From an uncultured bacterium (lineage in GTDB: Bacteria; Desulfobacterota; Binatia; HRBIN30), in contig CALJUJ010000078.1 of assembly GCA_937975525.1 (NCBI GenBank), forward strand, positions 1 to 9,374: a stretch of DNA of 9,374 nt. Reading direction: 5' to 3'. The position numbers and the translations under genes were made by a program. Within the stretch, counting starts at the first letter, position 1; every line of letters starts with the position of its first letter. Shown in pieces: positions 1 through 6,212 of the stretch. The notes beneath the pieces were generated by a model that saw only the letters and a program-made list of their open reading frames with translations, did not search any database and was not told the origin of the DNA.

Positions 1-1694
1 TCGTCGGGGTTGCCGAGGTCCCAGGCCAGGTGATCGAGGTCGCCGAATACGTGGCAGCTCGCGCACGACGCCTCGCCGTTCGACGAGGTGTGGAAGGCGT
101 CGTAGAGGAACGGGCGGCCCTCGACCACGTGCGTCGGCTCGGGGTTGTGCAGCGGCACCTGCCCGGTCTCCTGGCCCGTGGTCAGGTCGACGACGGCAAC
201 CGAGTTGTTGAAGCGGGTGAGGACGTAGAGGCGGCTGTTGGTGTCGTCGAGCGCCAGTCCGGCGGGGCCGCCGCCGCTCACGGGGATGTAGTCGCTGCTG
301 ATGGCCGTCGGGTTGAACGTGTCATTGTCCAGCGCGGTGACGTCGAACACGCCGATCTTCGCCGAGCCGAAGGCGGCGACGTAGAGCTTGTTGGTGACGG
401 GGTCGATCACCATTTCGAGGGGCGTGGCGAGGCTGTGCTGCTTGGTCCCCGCGGGTGCCGGCAGCGTGGAGTAGTTGATGTGCTTGTTGAGATGGCGCAC
501 GGCGGTCACGTCGGCGCCGTTGCCGGGGTCGAGGACACTGATGCGCGACAGCGCCAGCTTGCCCTGGACCGTCGATCCACCCCACACGCCGGGGCCCTCG
601 AAACGGGTCAAGTTGTTGGCTTCCGTGTTCGAGACGTAGACCTTCCCGGTCGTCGGGTGGACCGTCATGTTGAAGAGCATGGTGCCGACGCTGGTCCACG
701 AGCGCGACTCGGTGAGCGTGTTGGCGTTGATCGCGAACACGTCGCGATCGGGCAGGTTGAAACGTACGCCGTTGGTCCAGTTGCGGTTGCCCGCGTCGCG
801 CCACTGGCCACTGGCCTTGTCGTACTTGACGATGAGGCCGACCTCGGGCGCCGCGACGCCCTCGTGGTTGGTCGCCGGTGCCGGCAGGCCGCCGGGCACG
901 GCGCCGTTCGGGAGGCCGTTGGCGACGGAGATGCCGTCGCCGCCGCCTTGACCGACCCCGGTGAAGCCGTCGCGTACGATGCCTTCGGAGACGACGGTCG
1001 TTTGATTGCCCGAGAAGTGGATCGCCGCATACACGGTGTTGCCGTCCGGGCTGACCGCCAGCGCGCGCGGGGTGTCGCCGAAGAGCTCGAGAATCTTGAG
1101 CGGTGTACCGCCGAGCGTGTTGCCCAGGCTGGTCGCGTCGAATACCCATACGTCGGCACGCGGCGTTCCCGGGACGGTCAGCTTCGGATCGCCGGCGCCG
1201 GGAACCGCGGAGATCGACGGATCGGTTCGGTGTTGGCCGCGGCGCGCGGTCGTGATGAACGCGCGGTTGCCGGTCGAGCCGGCGAAGACGATGTCGCGCG
1301 GCTCGTCGCCGACGAGGAGCGTGCGCACGACCCGAGGCGGCGTCACCGATACGTCGACGATGCTGACACTGTCGGACAAGTGGTTGACCACCCACACTTC
1401 GGAGTTGGTGCGCGCCGCGACGGCCACCGGCTCGAGGCCGACCGGAACCGAGGCGACGTGGGTGATGCCGCCGGGCAGCACGTCGAACACCTCGAGTCGG
1501 TTGTCCGGCGTGTTGCAGGCGAATAGCTGCGTGCCGTCCGGTGACAACGCGAGCGGTCGTACCGGTCCACTCTCGAAGACGGTGACGTTGGGCCCGGTCT
1601 GGGCTTGCGCCCCGGCCACGACCGTGGCGAGGAACGTGGCGACGGCGACGCAATAGCGAAGCGCCGTGGCAGACTTCCGCGTGAACATCCTCAT
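1..1694 (-). CDS. Exported YVTN beta-propeller protein with c-type haem motif (3' end beyond window)
   Basis: Probably a periplasmic or surface protein in which a beta-propeller carries a covalent haem c domain. Translation from ATG 1694 stays open for 564 codons to the left edge, so the C-terminus is missing. Residues 1-31 are a signal peptide: basic start, hydrophobic core, probable cleavage after AQA. Residues 33 to about 530 hold propeller blades with YVTN/NHL-like signatures, such as LALSPDGTQLFACN, VVNHLSDSVSIVDVS, ALAVSPDGNTVYAA and MVIDPVTNKLYVAAFG. At residues 544-548 there is CASCH, a haem-binding CxxCH, followed by FGDLDHLAWDLGNPD. From memory, that segment recurs in deltaproteobacterial propeller-cytochrome proteins that continue into a MauG/di-haem peroxidase-like domain. 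I infer a similar continuation off the edge. The start is supported by AGAGGGG six bases upstream. The second Met (residue 3) is less well spaced. The substrate is unknown. The long open frame on the opposite strand is a GC-driven shadow. Confidence 0.9.
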   Translation of the reverse strand, partial: MRMFTRKSATALRYCVAVATFLATVVAGAQAQTGPNVTVFESGPVRPLALSPDGTQLFACNTPDNRLEVFDVLPGGITHVASVPVGLEPVAVAARTNSEVWVVNHLSDSVSIVDVSVTPPRVVRTLLVGDEPRDIVFAGSTGNRAFITTARRGQHRTDPSISAVPGAGDPKLTVPGTPRADVWVFDATSLGNTLGGTPLKILELFGDTPRALAVSPDGNTVYAAIHFSGNQTTVVSEGIVRDGFTGVGQGGGDGISVANGLPNGAVPGGLPAPATNHEGVAAPEVGLIVKYDKASGQWRDAGNRNWTNGVRFNLPDRDVFAINANTLTESRSWTSVGTMLFNMTVHPTTGKVYVSNTEANNLTRFEGPGVWGGSTVQGKLALSRISVLDPGNGADVTAVRHLNKHINYSTLPAPAGTKQHSLATPLEMVIDPVTNKLYVAAFGSAKIGVFDVTALDNDTFNPTAISSDYIPVSGGGPAGLALDDTNSRLYVLTRFNNSVAVVDLTTGQETGQVPLHNPEPTHVVEGRPFLYDAFHTSSNGEASCASCHVFGDLDHLAWDLGNPD

Positions 1695-1853
1695 GTACAA
1701 CCCCTCTGCGCTGAATGGGAACGGGCGATGAGCTACGCTCATACTACGGGACGGAATAGCTTGTCGATGGGAAATTCGACCGCCCGGCCAAAACGGCTCC
1801 GCTGCGCGCCGCGCGGGTTGCCTCGGGCGATGCCGTTGCCCTAGACAGGCGCA
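1695..1853. promoter_or_regulatory. Divergent intergenic region between the propeller-cytochrome and lysoplasmalogenase-like genes
   Basis: This 159-base gap separates two divergently transcribed genes, so promoters for both should lie here or nearby. It is locally richer in A and T (about 1741-1795) than the genes around it. On the minus strand a weak sigma-70-like pair can be drawn: TCGACA (1767-1762), an 18-base spacer, and TATGAG (1743-1738). It matches consensus only partly. No operator-like palindrome or riboswitch was recognised. The plus-strand gene has only a weak AGG at 1847-1849. Confidence 0.3.
1701..1707 (-). promoter_or_regulatory. Ribosome-binding site of the propeller-cytochrome gene
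   Basis: On the minus strand this reads AGAGGGG, six bases before ATG 1694. It favours that start over the in-frame ATG two codons downstream. Confidence 0.6.
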
Positions 1854-2558
1854 ATGACGATCGCCGCACTTTGGTTGGCCCAGGTGGCCGCCTTCGCCGC
1901 CGGCTGGCTGGGTCCGTGGCGTGACGCCCCGGAACGCGGCACCCGCGGCCGCGTTCCGTTGCCCATCCGCATGGGGGTCAGCCTCTCCCTCGTCCTCGCG
2001 TCCTTCCTCATCTTGCGCCAGGCCGAAGGCATTCACGCCGTGTACGCGGCTTGGGTGACGCTGGGCATGGCCGCCTCCTTCGTCGGCGATCTGGTGATGG
2101 CCAAGCTGATCCCGCTGCCGAATCGTCTGATCGGCGGCATGGTGACCTTCGCCGTCGGCCACGCGTTCTACGTCACGGCCTACGCCAGCCCTGCCGCGGC
2201 CGCCGGATCTCCGTTGCCGAACGCAGGTTTGTGGTTGGCGCTGGCCGCCTACGCGGCCGCCACCGTAGGCGGCTGGTGGGTCGCGATCCGCAATCCCGCG
2301 AAGCCGACGGCGCTCAACGTCGGCGCGCTCGTCTACGGTGCCTGGATCGGTGTGATGGCGTCGTTCGCCTTCGCGCTGGCCTTCGCCCTCGGCGGTAGCT
2401 GGTGGCTCGCGGCGGCGGGCGGCCTGTCGTTCGTCGCGTCCGACTTCCTGATCGGGCTCACCGAGATTCGCGACGTCGAGATCGACCAGCCCAACGACTG
2501 GATCTGGCTCACCTACGTCGCCGGCCAGATGGGCATCGTCTACGCCGCGTGGGCGTAA
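1854..2558 (+). CDS. YhhN/TMEM86-family lysoplasmalogenase-like integral membrane protein
   Basis: The product has 234 residues and about seven to eight hydrophobic segments, so it sits in the inner membrane. Family-like features are SFVGDLVM (Asp79), the G-x(7)-GHAFYVTAY segment (about 95-110), LVYGAWIGVMASFAFALA (159-176), SFVASDFLIG (Asp197) and a final YVAGQMGIVYAAW. Two intramembrane Asp residues in GD and SD contexts, plus the helix order, are the hallmarks of YhhN. Characterised members hydrolyse the vinyl-ether bond of lysoplasmalogen to a fatty aldehyde and a glycerophospho-base. The length fits the family (about 210-240). The start ATG 1854 has only a weak AGG four bases upstream, and no upstream in-frame start is usable because a TAG precedes it. 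It converges on the reductase gene with four bases between stops. Family assignment is good. The enzymatic activity in this organism is inferred, since many bacterial YhhN proteins are untested. Confidence 0.8.
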   Translation: MTIAALWLAQVAAFAAGWLGPWRDAPERGTRGRVPLPIRMGVSLSLVLASFLILRQAEGIHAVYAAWVTLGMAASFVGDLVMAKLIPLPNRLIGGMVTFAVGHAFYVTAYASPAAAAGSPLPNAGLWLALAAYAAATVGGWWVAIRNPAKPTALNVGALVYGAWIGVMASFAFALAFALGGSWWLAAAGGLSFVASDFLIGLTEIRDVEIDQPNDWIWLTYVAGQMGIVYAAWA

Positions 2559-2562
2559 CCGC

Positions 2563-3036
2563 TCATCCGGCGTCGCGCGGCTCGAGCACGACGACGGGGA
2601 TGTTGCGCTCGGTGCGCGCCTGGTAGTCCGCGTAGGGGGGGTACATCTCCACCAGCCGCGGCCACAGCGCCCGCTTTTCGTCGTCGCTCGCACGGCGCGC
2701 GCGCATCGGCAGCCGCTCGCGACCGATCTCGATCGAGCAATCCGGGTCGGCTTCGAGGTTCAGAAACCACGCGGGGTGGTGCGACATTCCACCTTTCGAA
2801 GCGACGACGACGTAGCGGTCGCCGTCCTCGAGGTACAACAGCGGCGCGGTGCGCTGCTCGCCGCTCTTGCGCCCCTTCGTGACCAGCAGGAAGACCGGGG
2901 CGCCGTGGGAGAATCGGTTGCCGAGACGCCCTCCGGAGGCGCGGTAGATCCACGTGTTGACGGCGGACATCGCCCGCACGACGACGCTGCCGATGCGTTC
3001 CTCGGTTGCCGTAAAAGGGCGTGGCGTTCCTGACAT
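2563..3036 (-). CDS. Nitroreductase/quinone reductase family protein, deazaflavin (F420)-dependent type (Ddn-like)
   Basis: A 157-residue soluble protein of the split-barrel F420H2-dependent quinone/nitroreductase family (PF04075, Mycobacterium Ddn-like). Characterised members transfer hydride from reduced F420 to quinones or nitro compounds. Evidence is the core FLLVTKGRKSGEQRTAPLLYL (49-69) followed by YVVVASKGGMSHHPAWFLNL (75-94). The KGRKSG and ASKGG...HPAW motifs line the cofactor phosphate-binding region in this family. The Cys-Ser-Ile-Glu-Ile segment (100-104) and the tail IPVVVLEP (146-153) also fit. The ATG at 3036 was chosen because GGGGAGG lies seven bases upstream. A frame open to 3360 adds about 108 residues of Arg/Pro-rich translation with no domain character. 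It stands divergent from the TIG-vWA lipoprotein gene and convergent with the YhhN gene. The F420 cofactor is inferred from family membership; some relatives bind FMN or heme-like ligands instead. Confidence 0.88.
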   Translation of the reverse strand: MSGTPRPFTATEERIGSVVVRAMSAVNTWIYRASGGRLGNRFSHGAPVFLLVTKGRKSGEQRTAPLLYLEDGDRYVVVASKGGMSHHPAWFLNLEADPDCSIEIGRERLPMRARRASDDEKRALWPRLVEMYPPYADYQARTERNIPVVVLEPRDAG

Positions 3037-3185
3037 GGTCGGTCCTCCCCGTGTGCAGCGCAATCTGCAGCCTCGGCGCGCGTGAGGCAAGGTCTGCCGT
3101 AGCGGTCGCCCGCCGCGGCGCGACCCCGGGCACGACCGGCTACGCCGGTTTGTCGCCTTTGGGCGGCAGTGGTAGGTAACCGGCC
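3037..3185. promoter_or_regulatory. Divergent intergenic region upstream of the reductase and the secreted-protein operon
   Basis: This 149-base spacer must hold the promoters for both divergent units. I see no convincing -35/-10 pair in this GC-rich stretch. A perfect 6-base inverted repeat with a 3-base loop (ACCGGC-tac-GCCGGT, 3135-3149) lies 36 bases before ATG 3186, followed by a partly T-rich run. It could be a 5' leader hairpin or a small operator, but it is too short to be sure. For the plus-strand gene an AGGT at 3174-3177 is the only ribosome-binding candidate, eight bases before ATG. Confidence 0.3.
3044..3050 (-). promoter_or_regulatory. Strong ribosome-binding site that sets the reductase start
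   Basis: The minus strand reads GGGGAGG seven bases before ATG 3036. It is one of the best Shine-Dalgarno matches in the window and argues against the longer frame starting at 3360. Confidence 0.75.
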
Positions 3186-4712
3186 ATGCCGTCTCCGAGG
3201 TGTGCTCCGCGGTGGCTGATCCCGACGTTCTTGGCCCTGGCGGTCGTCGGCGCGGCTTGTGACGACGACGCCTCCGAGCGGGCCCCGGCGCCCGCCCCGA
3301 CGTCGGTGATCGCGACGGCGACGGCGACCGATGCTTTGCCGCCGCCGGCGACGCCGACACCGGTTGCGCCCCCCGCCACCCCGACGCCCGCTCTGTTCGT
3401 GTCCTCGGTCTTCCCCGAAGCTGGTCCGGCCCGCGGCGGCACCGCCGTCGTCATCGAAGGCCGGGGCTTCGCCTCCGGCGCCAATGTCGTACGCTTCGGC
3501 AGCGCCGAAGCTGCCGACGTCGTCGTGCTCGGCGACGACAGCCTTTCGGCCGTCAGTCCCGCCGGCCCCGCGGGCACGACCGTGCCCGTCACCGTCGAGA
3601 AAGTGGGCGCGGGCCGCGGCCAGGCCGCCAGCGCCTTCCAGTACCTCGCCGCCGGGTCCGGTAGCGTGTTGGGGCTCGATCCGGTCGGGCTGCCGGTCGT
3701 CGCTTTCGACCGCCGCATCGGCACCACCACGGTGATCCTCGACTACGTCGTGCACGACGGCCTCGGCCGGCCGCTGGCGCCGAGCGCCTACCGCACCAGG
3801 TTGTTCCTCGACGGCAACCAGCTCGGCACCGGTGTTTTCGACGAGACCGTGCTCGGCAGCGATGCGCGCGAGCTCGAGCTCGACCTGTTCCTCATGCTCG
3901 TGTTGGACGCGAGCTTCTCGCTCGAACGGTTCGGCTCCCCGCAGTTCGACAACATGTTGCGCGGCGCGGAGGATCTCGTCCTGCGCGGCGCCGACATCTG
4001 GAGTCGCCGTGCCGGCACGTTCGACTGGAGCGTCGTGTGGTTCGACGAGCTACTGGCACGTCCCGATCCGGACTTCGCCGGCAGTTTCCGCATCACCAAC
4101 ATCCCGCGCCCCGGGCCGGGAGACTTCACCAAGCTGTACAGCGCCGTCAGCGCCGGCCTCGAGGTGTCCGCCGATCTGCGCGGCGATGGTGTCGCCGCGG
4201 ACGGGCGAGATCGCCACGTCGTCGTCGTGTTCACCGACGGACGCGACAACCTCAGCCGATTCGACAACGCCGGGGTCGAAGAGCAGGGCCGCCTGACGAA
4301 CGGCGATCCGTTCCAACGTTTCGGCTGGCGCAGCACGGATCTCGACGGCGTGCTCGGCGAGATCTCCGCGCACCCGGCCTTTCCCCGGCAGTTGACGGTG
4401 CACACGGTCGGCCTCGGCGAAGACTGCGCCGTCGCCAGCAGCACGACCTGCTTCGACCGGCCCGCTCTGGAGCGCATCGCCCAGGTCGGCTTGGGCCTCG
4501 CCTTCGATTCGCAGGACGACGCCAGCGCGTTGTTCAACGAGGTGATCCGCGAGTTCGAAACGCTCAAGTCGGACGGCGCTCTGTTGGCCTTGCCACCGGG
4601 CACCTACACGTTCGACGTCGTCGTCGAGCGCGTCGACGGCACCGGCGCCGGCGAGTTGCGCTTCCTGTTGCTGGTGCTCGACGACGCAGCGGAGTTCCTA
4701 GCCTTCCAATGA
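3186..4712 (+). CDS. TIG/IPT plus von Willebrand factor A domain lipoprotein
   Basis: A 508-residue exported protein. Residues 1-24 form a signal peptide ending in VGAA-Cys25, a plausible but imperfect lipobox (Gly at -3), followed by three Asp. Residues 30-69 are a Pro/Thr/Ala linker. Residues 70-155 are a TIG/IPT Ig-like domain (FVSSVFPEAGPARGGTAVVIEGRGF, split here as residues 71-80 and 81-95). Residues 165-234 are an uncharacterised beta-rich segment. Residues 236 to about 460 are a vWA domain with an intact metal-ion-dependent adhesion site: Asp241-x-Ser243-x-Ser245, a likely Thr315, and Asp351 in VVVFTDGRDN. Cys414 and Cys422 may form a disulphide. The last 45 residues look like a small beta domain. 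vWA domains with a complete MIDAS normally bind protein ligands through Mg2+ or Ca2+. The gene overlaps the next one by ATGA, suggesting translational coupling. The ligand is unknown. The boundaries are firm; the lipid anchor is probable. Confidence 0.88.
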   Translation: MPSPRCAPRWLIPTFLALAVVGAACDDDASERAPAPAPTSVIATATATDALPPPATPTPVAPPATPTPALFVSSVFPEAGPARGGTAVVIEGRGFASGANVVRFGSAEAADVVVLGDDSLSAVSPAGPAGTTVPVTVEKVGAGRGQAASAFQYLAAGSGSVLGLDPVGLPVVAFDRRIGTTTVILDYVVHDGLGRPLAPSAYRTRLFLDGNQLGTGVFDETVLGSDARELELDLFLMLVLDASFSLERFGSPQFDNMLRGAEDLVLRGADIWSRRAGTFDWSVVWFDELLARPDPDFAGSFRITNIPRPGPGDFTKLYSAVSAGLEVSADLRGDGVAADGRDRHVVVVFTDGRDNLSRFDNAGVEEQGRLTNGDPFQRFGWRSTDLDGVLGEISAHPAFPRQLTVHTVGLGEDCAVASSTTCFDRPALERIAQVGLGLAFDSQDDASALFNEVIREFETLKSDGALLALPPGTYTFDVVVERVDGTGAGELRFLLLVLDDAAEFLAFQ

Positions 4713-5728
4713 GCTGCCGAGGTTGCGTCCCGCTCCTGGCCGTGATCGCGCTCGGTGCTTGGGTCGCCGGCCCGGCGGCGGCGCAATTCGGCACCGCGAC
4801 TCCGACGAACACGCCGTCGGCGACCGTCGCGACCAGCCCGACGCCGACGCCGAGCGCGGTGGGCTCGCCCAGTGTCACCGCCTCGCCGACGTTCGCACGC
4901 ACGCCGCCCCTGACCGACGTCGACGTCGACGGCACCTTTCGCGGCAACTGGTCGACCGCGACGCGCGCCGGCGGGCTCACGCTGACTCTCGTGCAGGACG
5001 GCGAAGCCGTGACCGGTACCGCCGTGTTCGAAGGCCATCCGTGCCTGTCGCTCGGCCGCGTCAACGGCCGGGTGAGCGGCAACACGCTCACCGGGACGCT
5101 CGCGGCGGTGACCTCGCCGGCGCTCGGCAACCTGCGCCTCAACTCCGCGCCCGGTCGCTTGAACGGAACCTACTCCTTGCAAAGCGGCTGTGCGGATGCC
5201 GCGACGGGCGCCATCGCCGTGTTTCGCACTGGGCCGGCAACGCCGCGCGGCACGCCGACGGCGACGCCGAGCCGTCCCCTGGTCACGGCGACGCCGACGC
5301 CGAGCGCAACCGCGACGCCGACGCCCGCGGCCGTCGGCGACTGCGACGGCGACGGGACGATCACGGTCGACGAGGTCGTTGCGATGGTGAGCATCGGGCT
5401 CAGCACGCGCCCGCTCGACCTCTGTCCGGCGGCGGATCGCAACGTGGACGGCTTGGTGACGGTCGACGAGATCTTGCGCGGAGTGTTCGGCGCGCTCAGC
5501 GGTATCGTCGCCGGTGATACGCCGCCGCCCCTGGTGCTGCGCTGCGTCGAGCTCGGCACGACGGAATGCGTTTGCCGCGGCGACGTCTGCTGCCGCGCGG
5601 GCGAGTGTGCTCGTGGCGAGCCGTGTGTGGGCGACAACGACTGTGCCCTCGGACTGCGCTGTGTCGACGAGGACGGGCAGGGCGTTTGTGGCGACGCCGG
5701 CGTCATCGTCGTGCCGCCGCCGAGGTAG
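4709..5728 (+). CDS. Secreted protein with two EF-hand/dockerin-like calcium loops and a Cys-rich C-terminus
   Basis: A 339-residue exported protein. Residues 1-25 are a signal peptide (cleavage near AAA-Gln26). Residues 27-68 are a Pro/Thr/Ser linker. Residues 72-173 form a beta-rich domain (DGTFRGNW, LTLTLVQDGEAVTGTAVF, VNGRVSGNTLTGTL), reminiscent of lipocalin-like secreted beta-sandwiches. Residues 176-208 are a second TPTPSAT-type linker. Two 12-residue loops follow: D211-x-D213-x-D215-G-x-I-x-x-x-E222 and D243-x-N245-x-D247-G-x-V-x-x-x-E254. Each is followed by a short helix, as in type I dockerin repeats. The tail (279-327) has ten cysteines, including CVGDNDCALGLRC, an EGF/disulphide-knot style. 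The ATG lies inside the stop of the previous gene (ATGA), with no well-placed Shine-Dalgarno (nearest GGAG is 14 bases away), so it is likely coupled. Real dockerins bind cohesins, and none is visible here. Calcium binding is inferred from the complete loops. Confidence 0.85.
   Translation: MSCRGCVPLLAVIALGAWVAGPAAAQFGTATPTNTPSATVATSPTPTPSAVGSPSVTASPTFARTPPLTDVDVDGTFRGNWSTATRAGGLTLTLVQDGEAVTGTAVFEGHPCLSLGRVNGRVSGNTLTGTLAAVTSPALGNLRLNSAPGRLNGTYSLQSGCADAATGAIAVFRTGPATPRGTPTATPSRPLVTATPTPSATATPTPAAVGDCDGDGTITVDEVVAMVSIGLSTRPLDLCPAADRNVDGLVTVDEILRGVFGALSGIVAGDTPPPLVLRCVELGTTECVCRGDVCCRAGECARGEPCVGDNDCALGLRCVDEDGQGVCGDAGVIVVPPPR
5251..5330 (+). repeat. Low-complexity GACGCC-type codon repeat encoding a Pro/Thr linker
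   Basis: Imperfect tandem ACGCCGACG/GCGACGCCGACGCC units encode the TPT/TPS linker of the EF-hand protein. Related runs occur at 4796-4860 in the same gene and at 3311-3375 in the upstream lipoprotein. These stretches could slip during replication or mis-assemble, but the reading frame is intact here. Confidence 0.6.
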
Positions 5729-5732
5729 GAGG
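5727..5732 (+). promoter_or_regulatory. AGGAGG Shine-Dalgarno abutting the annotated ATG of the EGF-repeat gene
   Basis: AGGAGG overlaps the TAG stop of the upstream gene (5726-5728) and ends immediately before ATG 5733, a spacing of zero. Six bases further on, an in-frame TTG at 5739 has ideal spacing. The real initiation codon may therefore be TTG 5739, shortening the product by two residues without affecting the signal peptide. Confidence 0.6.
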
Positions 5733-6212
5733 ATGACGTTGAGGCGACGAGCGGGCGTCGGAGGTTGGCTGGGCACGTGCCTCGTGCTCGTTTTCGTGGC
5801 CGGGTGGGCCGTGCCCGATCCGGCGGAGGCGGGGCTGTTCTGCCCCAACGCCTGCTCCGGGCGCGGCACGTGCGAGTTCGAAGGCGTGTTCAATCGCGAG
5901 CGCAAAGGTTGGCCGTGGAGCCGCGTCTGCCGGTGTGATCCGGGATGGACCTCCGCCGATTGCTCGTTGTGTGCATCGAGCGACGTGTGCCCGGGGCGCC
6001 AGGTGTGCCGCTTCGGAGAGTGTCGCTGCCGAACCGGATGGCAGGGCGACGACTGCGAGCGATGCTACTCCTCGCGGGGCTGCGGCGAGCACGGCAAGTG
6101 CTACGAGGAGGCTTGCGTCTGCGATCCGGGCTGGACGGGCATGGATTGCGACGTGCCGCTCGAAGCGGGCGGTGCGCTCGCGCCGGCTGCCGATGCCGAT
6201 GACGGCGGCTGA
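5733..6212 (+). CDS. Secreted protein with three tandem EGF-like modules
   Basis: A 159-residue protein (157 if TTG 5739 is used). Residues 1-33 are a signal peptide: basic RRR, then a hydrophobic stretch to Ala33 in AEA-Gly. Three six-cysteine modules follow: Cys37/41/47/66/68/77, Cys80/86/92/97/99/108, and Cys111/117/123/128/130/139. Each ends in the EGF-like/tenascin signature CxC-x2-GW-x3-DC (CRCDPGWTSADC, CRCRTGWQGDDC, CVCDPGWTGMDC). The first module has an 18-residue insertion between its third and fourth cysteines. Eighteen cysteines in about 105 residues imply oxidative folding outside the cytoplasm. The acidic tail AADADDGG has no recognised anchor. It lies four bases after the EF-hand gene and overlaps the CoA-transferase start by 20 bases. 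The role is unknown. EGF modules usually mediate protein-protein contact, so a partner of the neighbouring surface proteins is plausible but unproven. Confidence 0.82.
   Translation: MTLRRRAGVGGWLGTCLVLVFVAGWAVPDPAEAGLFCPNACSGRGTCEFEGVFNRERKGWPWSRVCRCDPGWTSADCSLCASSDVCPGRQVCRFGECRCRTGWQGDDCERCYSSRGCGEHGKCYEEACVCDPGWTGMDCDVPLEAGGALAPAADADDGG

Noticed and set aside
30..1526. Long plus-strand open frame of 498 codons
   Set aside because: It is antisense to the propeller-cytochrome gene, whose product has a signal peptide, propeller repeats and CxxCH. The plus-strand translation is Arg/Val/Asp-rich with no domain, the expected shadow in GC-rich DNA.
3037..3360. N-terminal extension of the F420-type reductase to 3360
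   Set aside because: The extra residues are Arg/Pro/Ser-rich with no family match, and an excellent ribosome-binding site precedes ATG 3036. The extension would also run over the start of the divergent lipoprotein gene.
5245..5330. CRISPR-like or satellite repeat
   Set aside because: The GACGCC units are in-frame codons for a TPT/TPS linker, with no regular spacers and no cas genes nearby.
4604..5905. Minus-strand open frame of 433 codons opposite the EF-hand protein
   Set aside because: Low-complexity Arg-rich translation antisense to a well-supported secreted protein.
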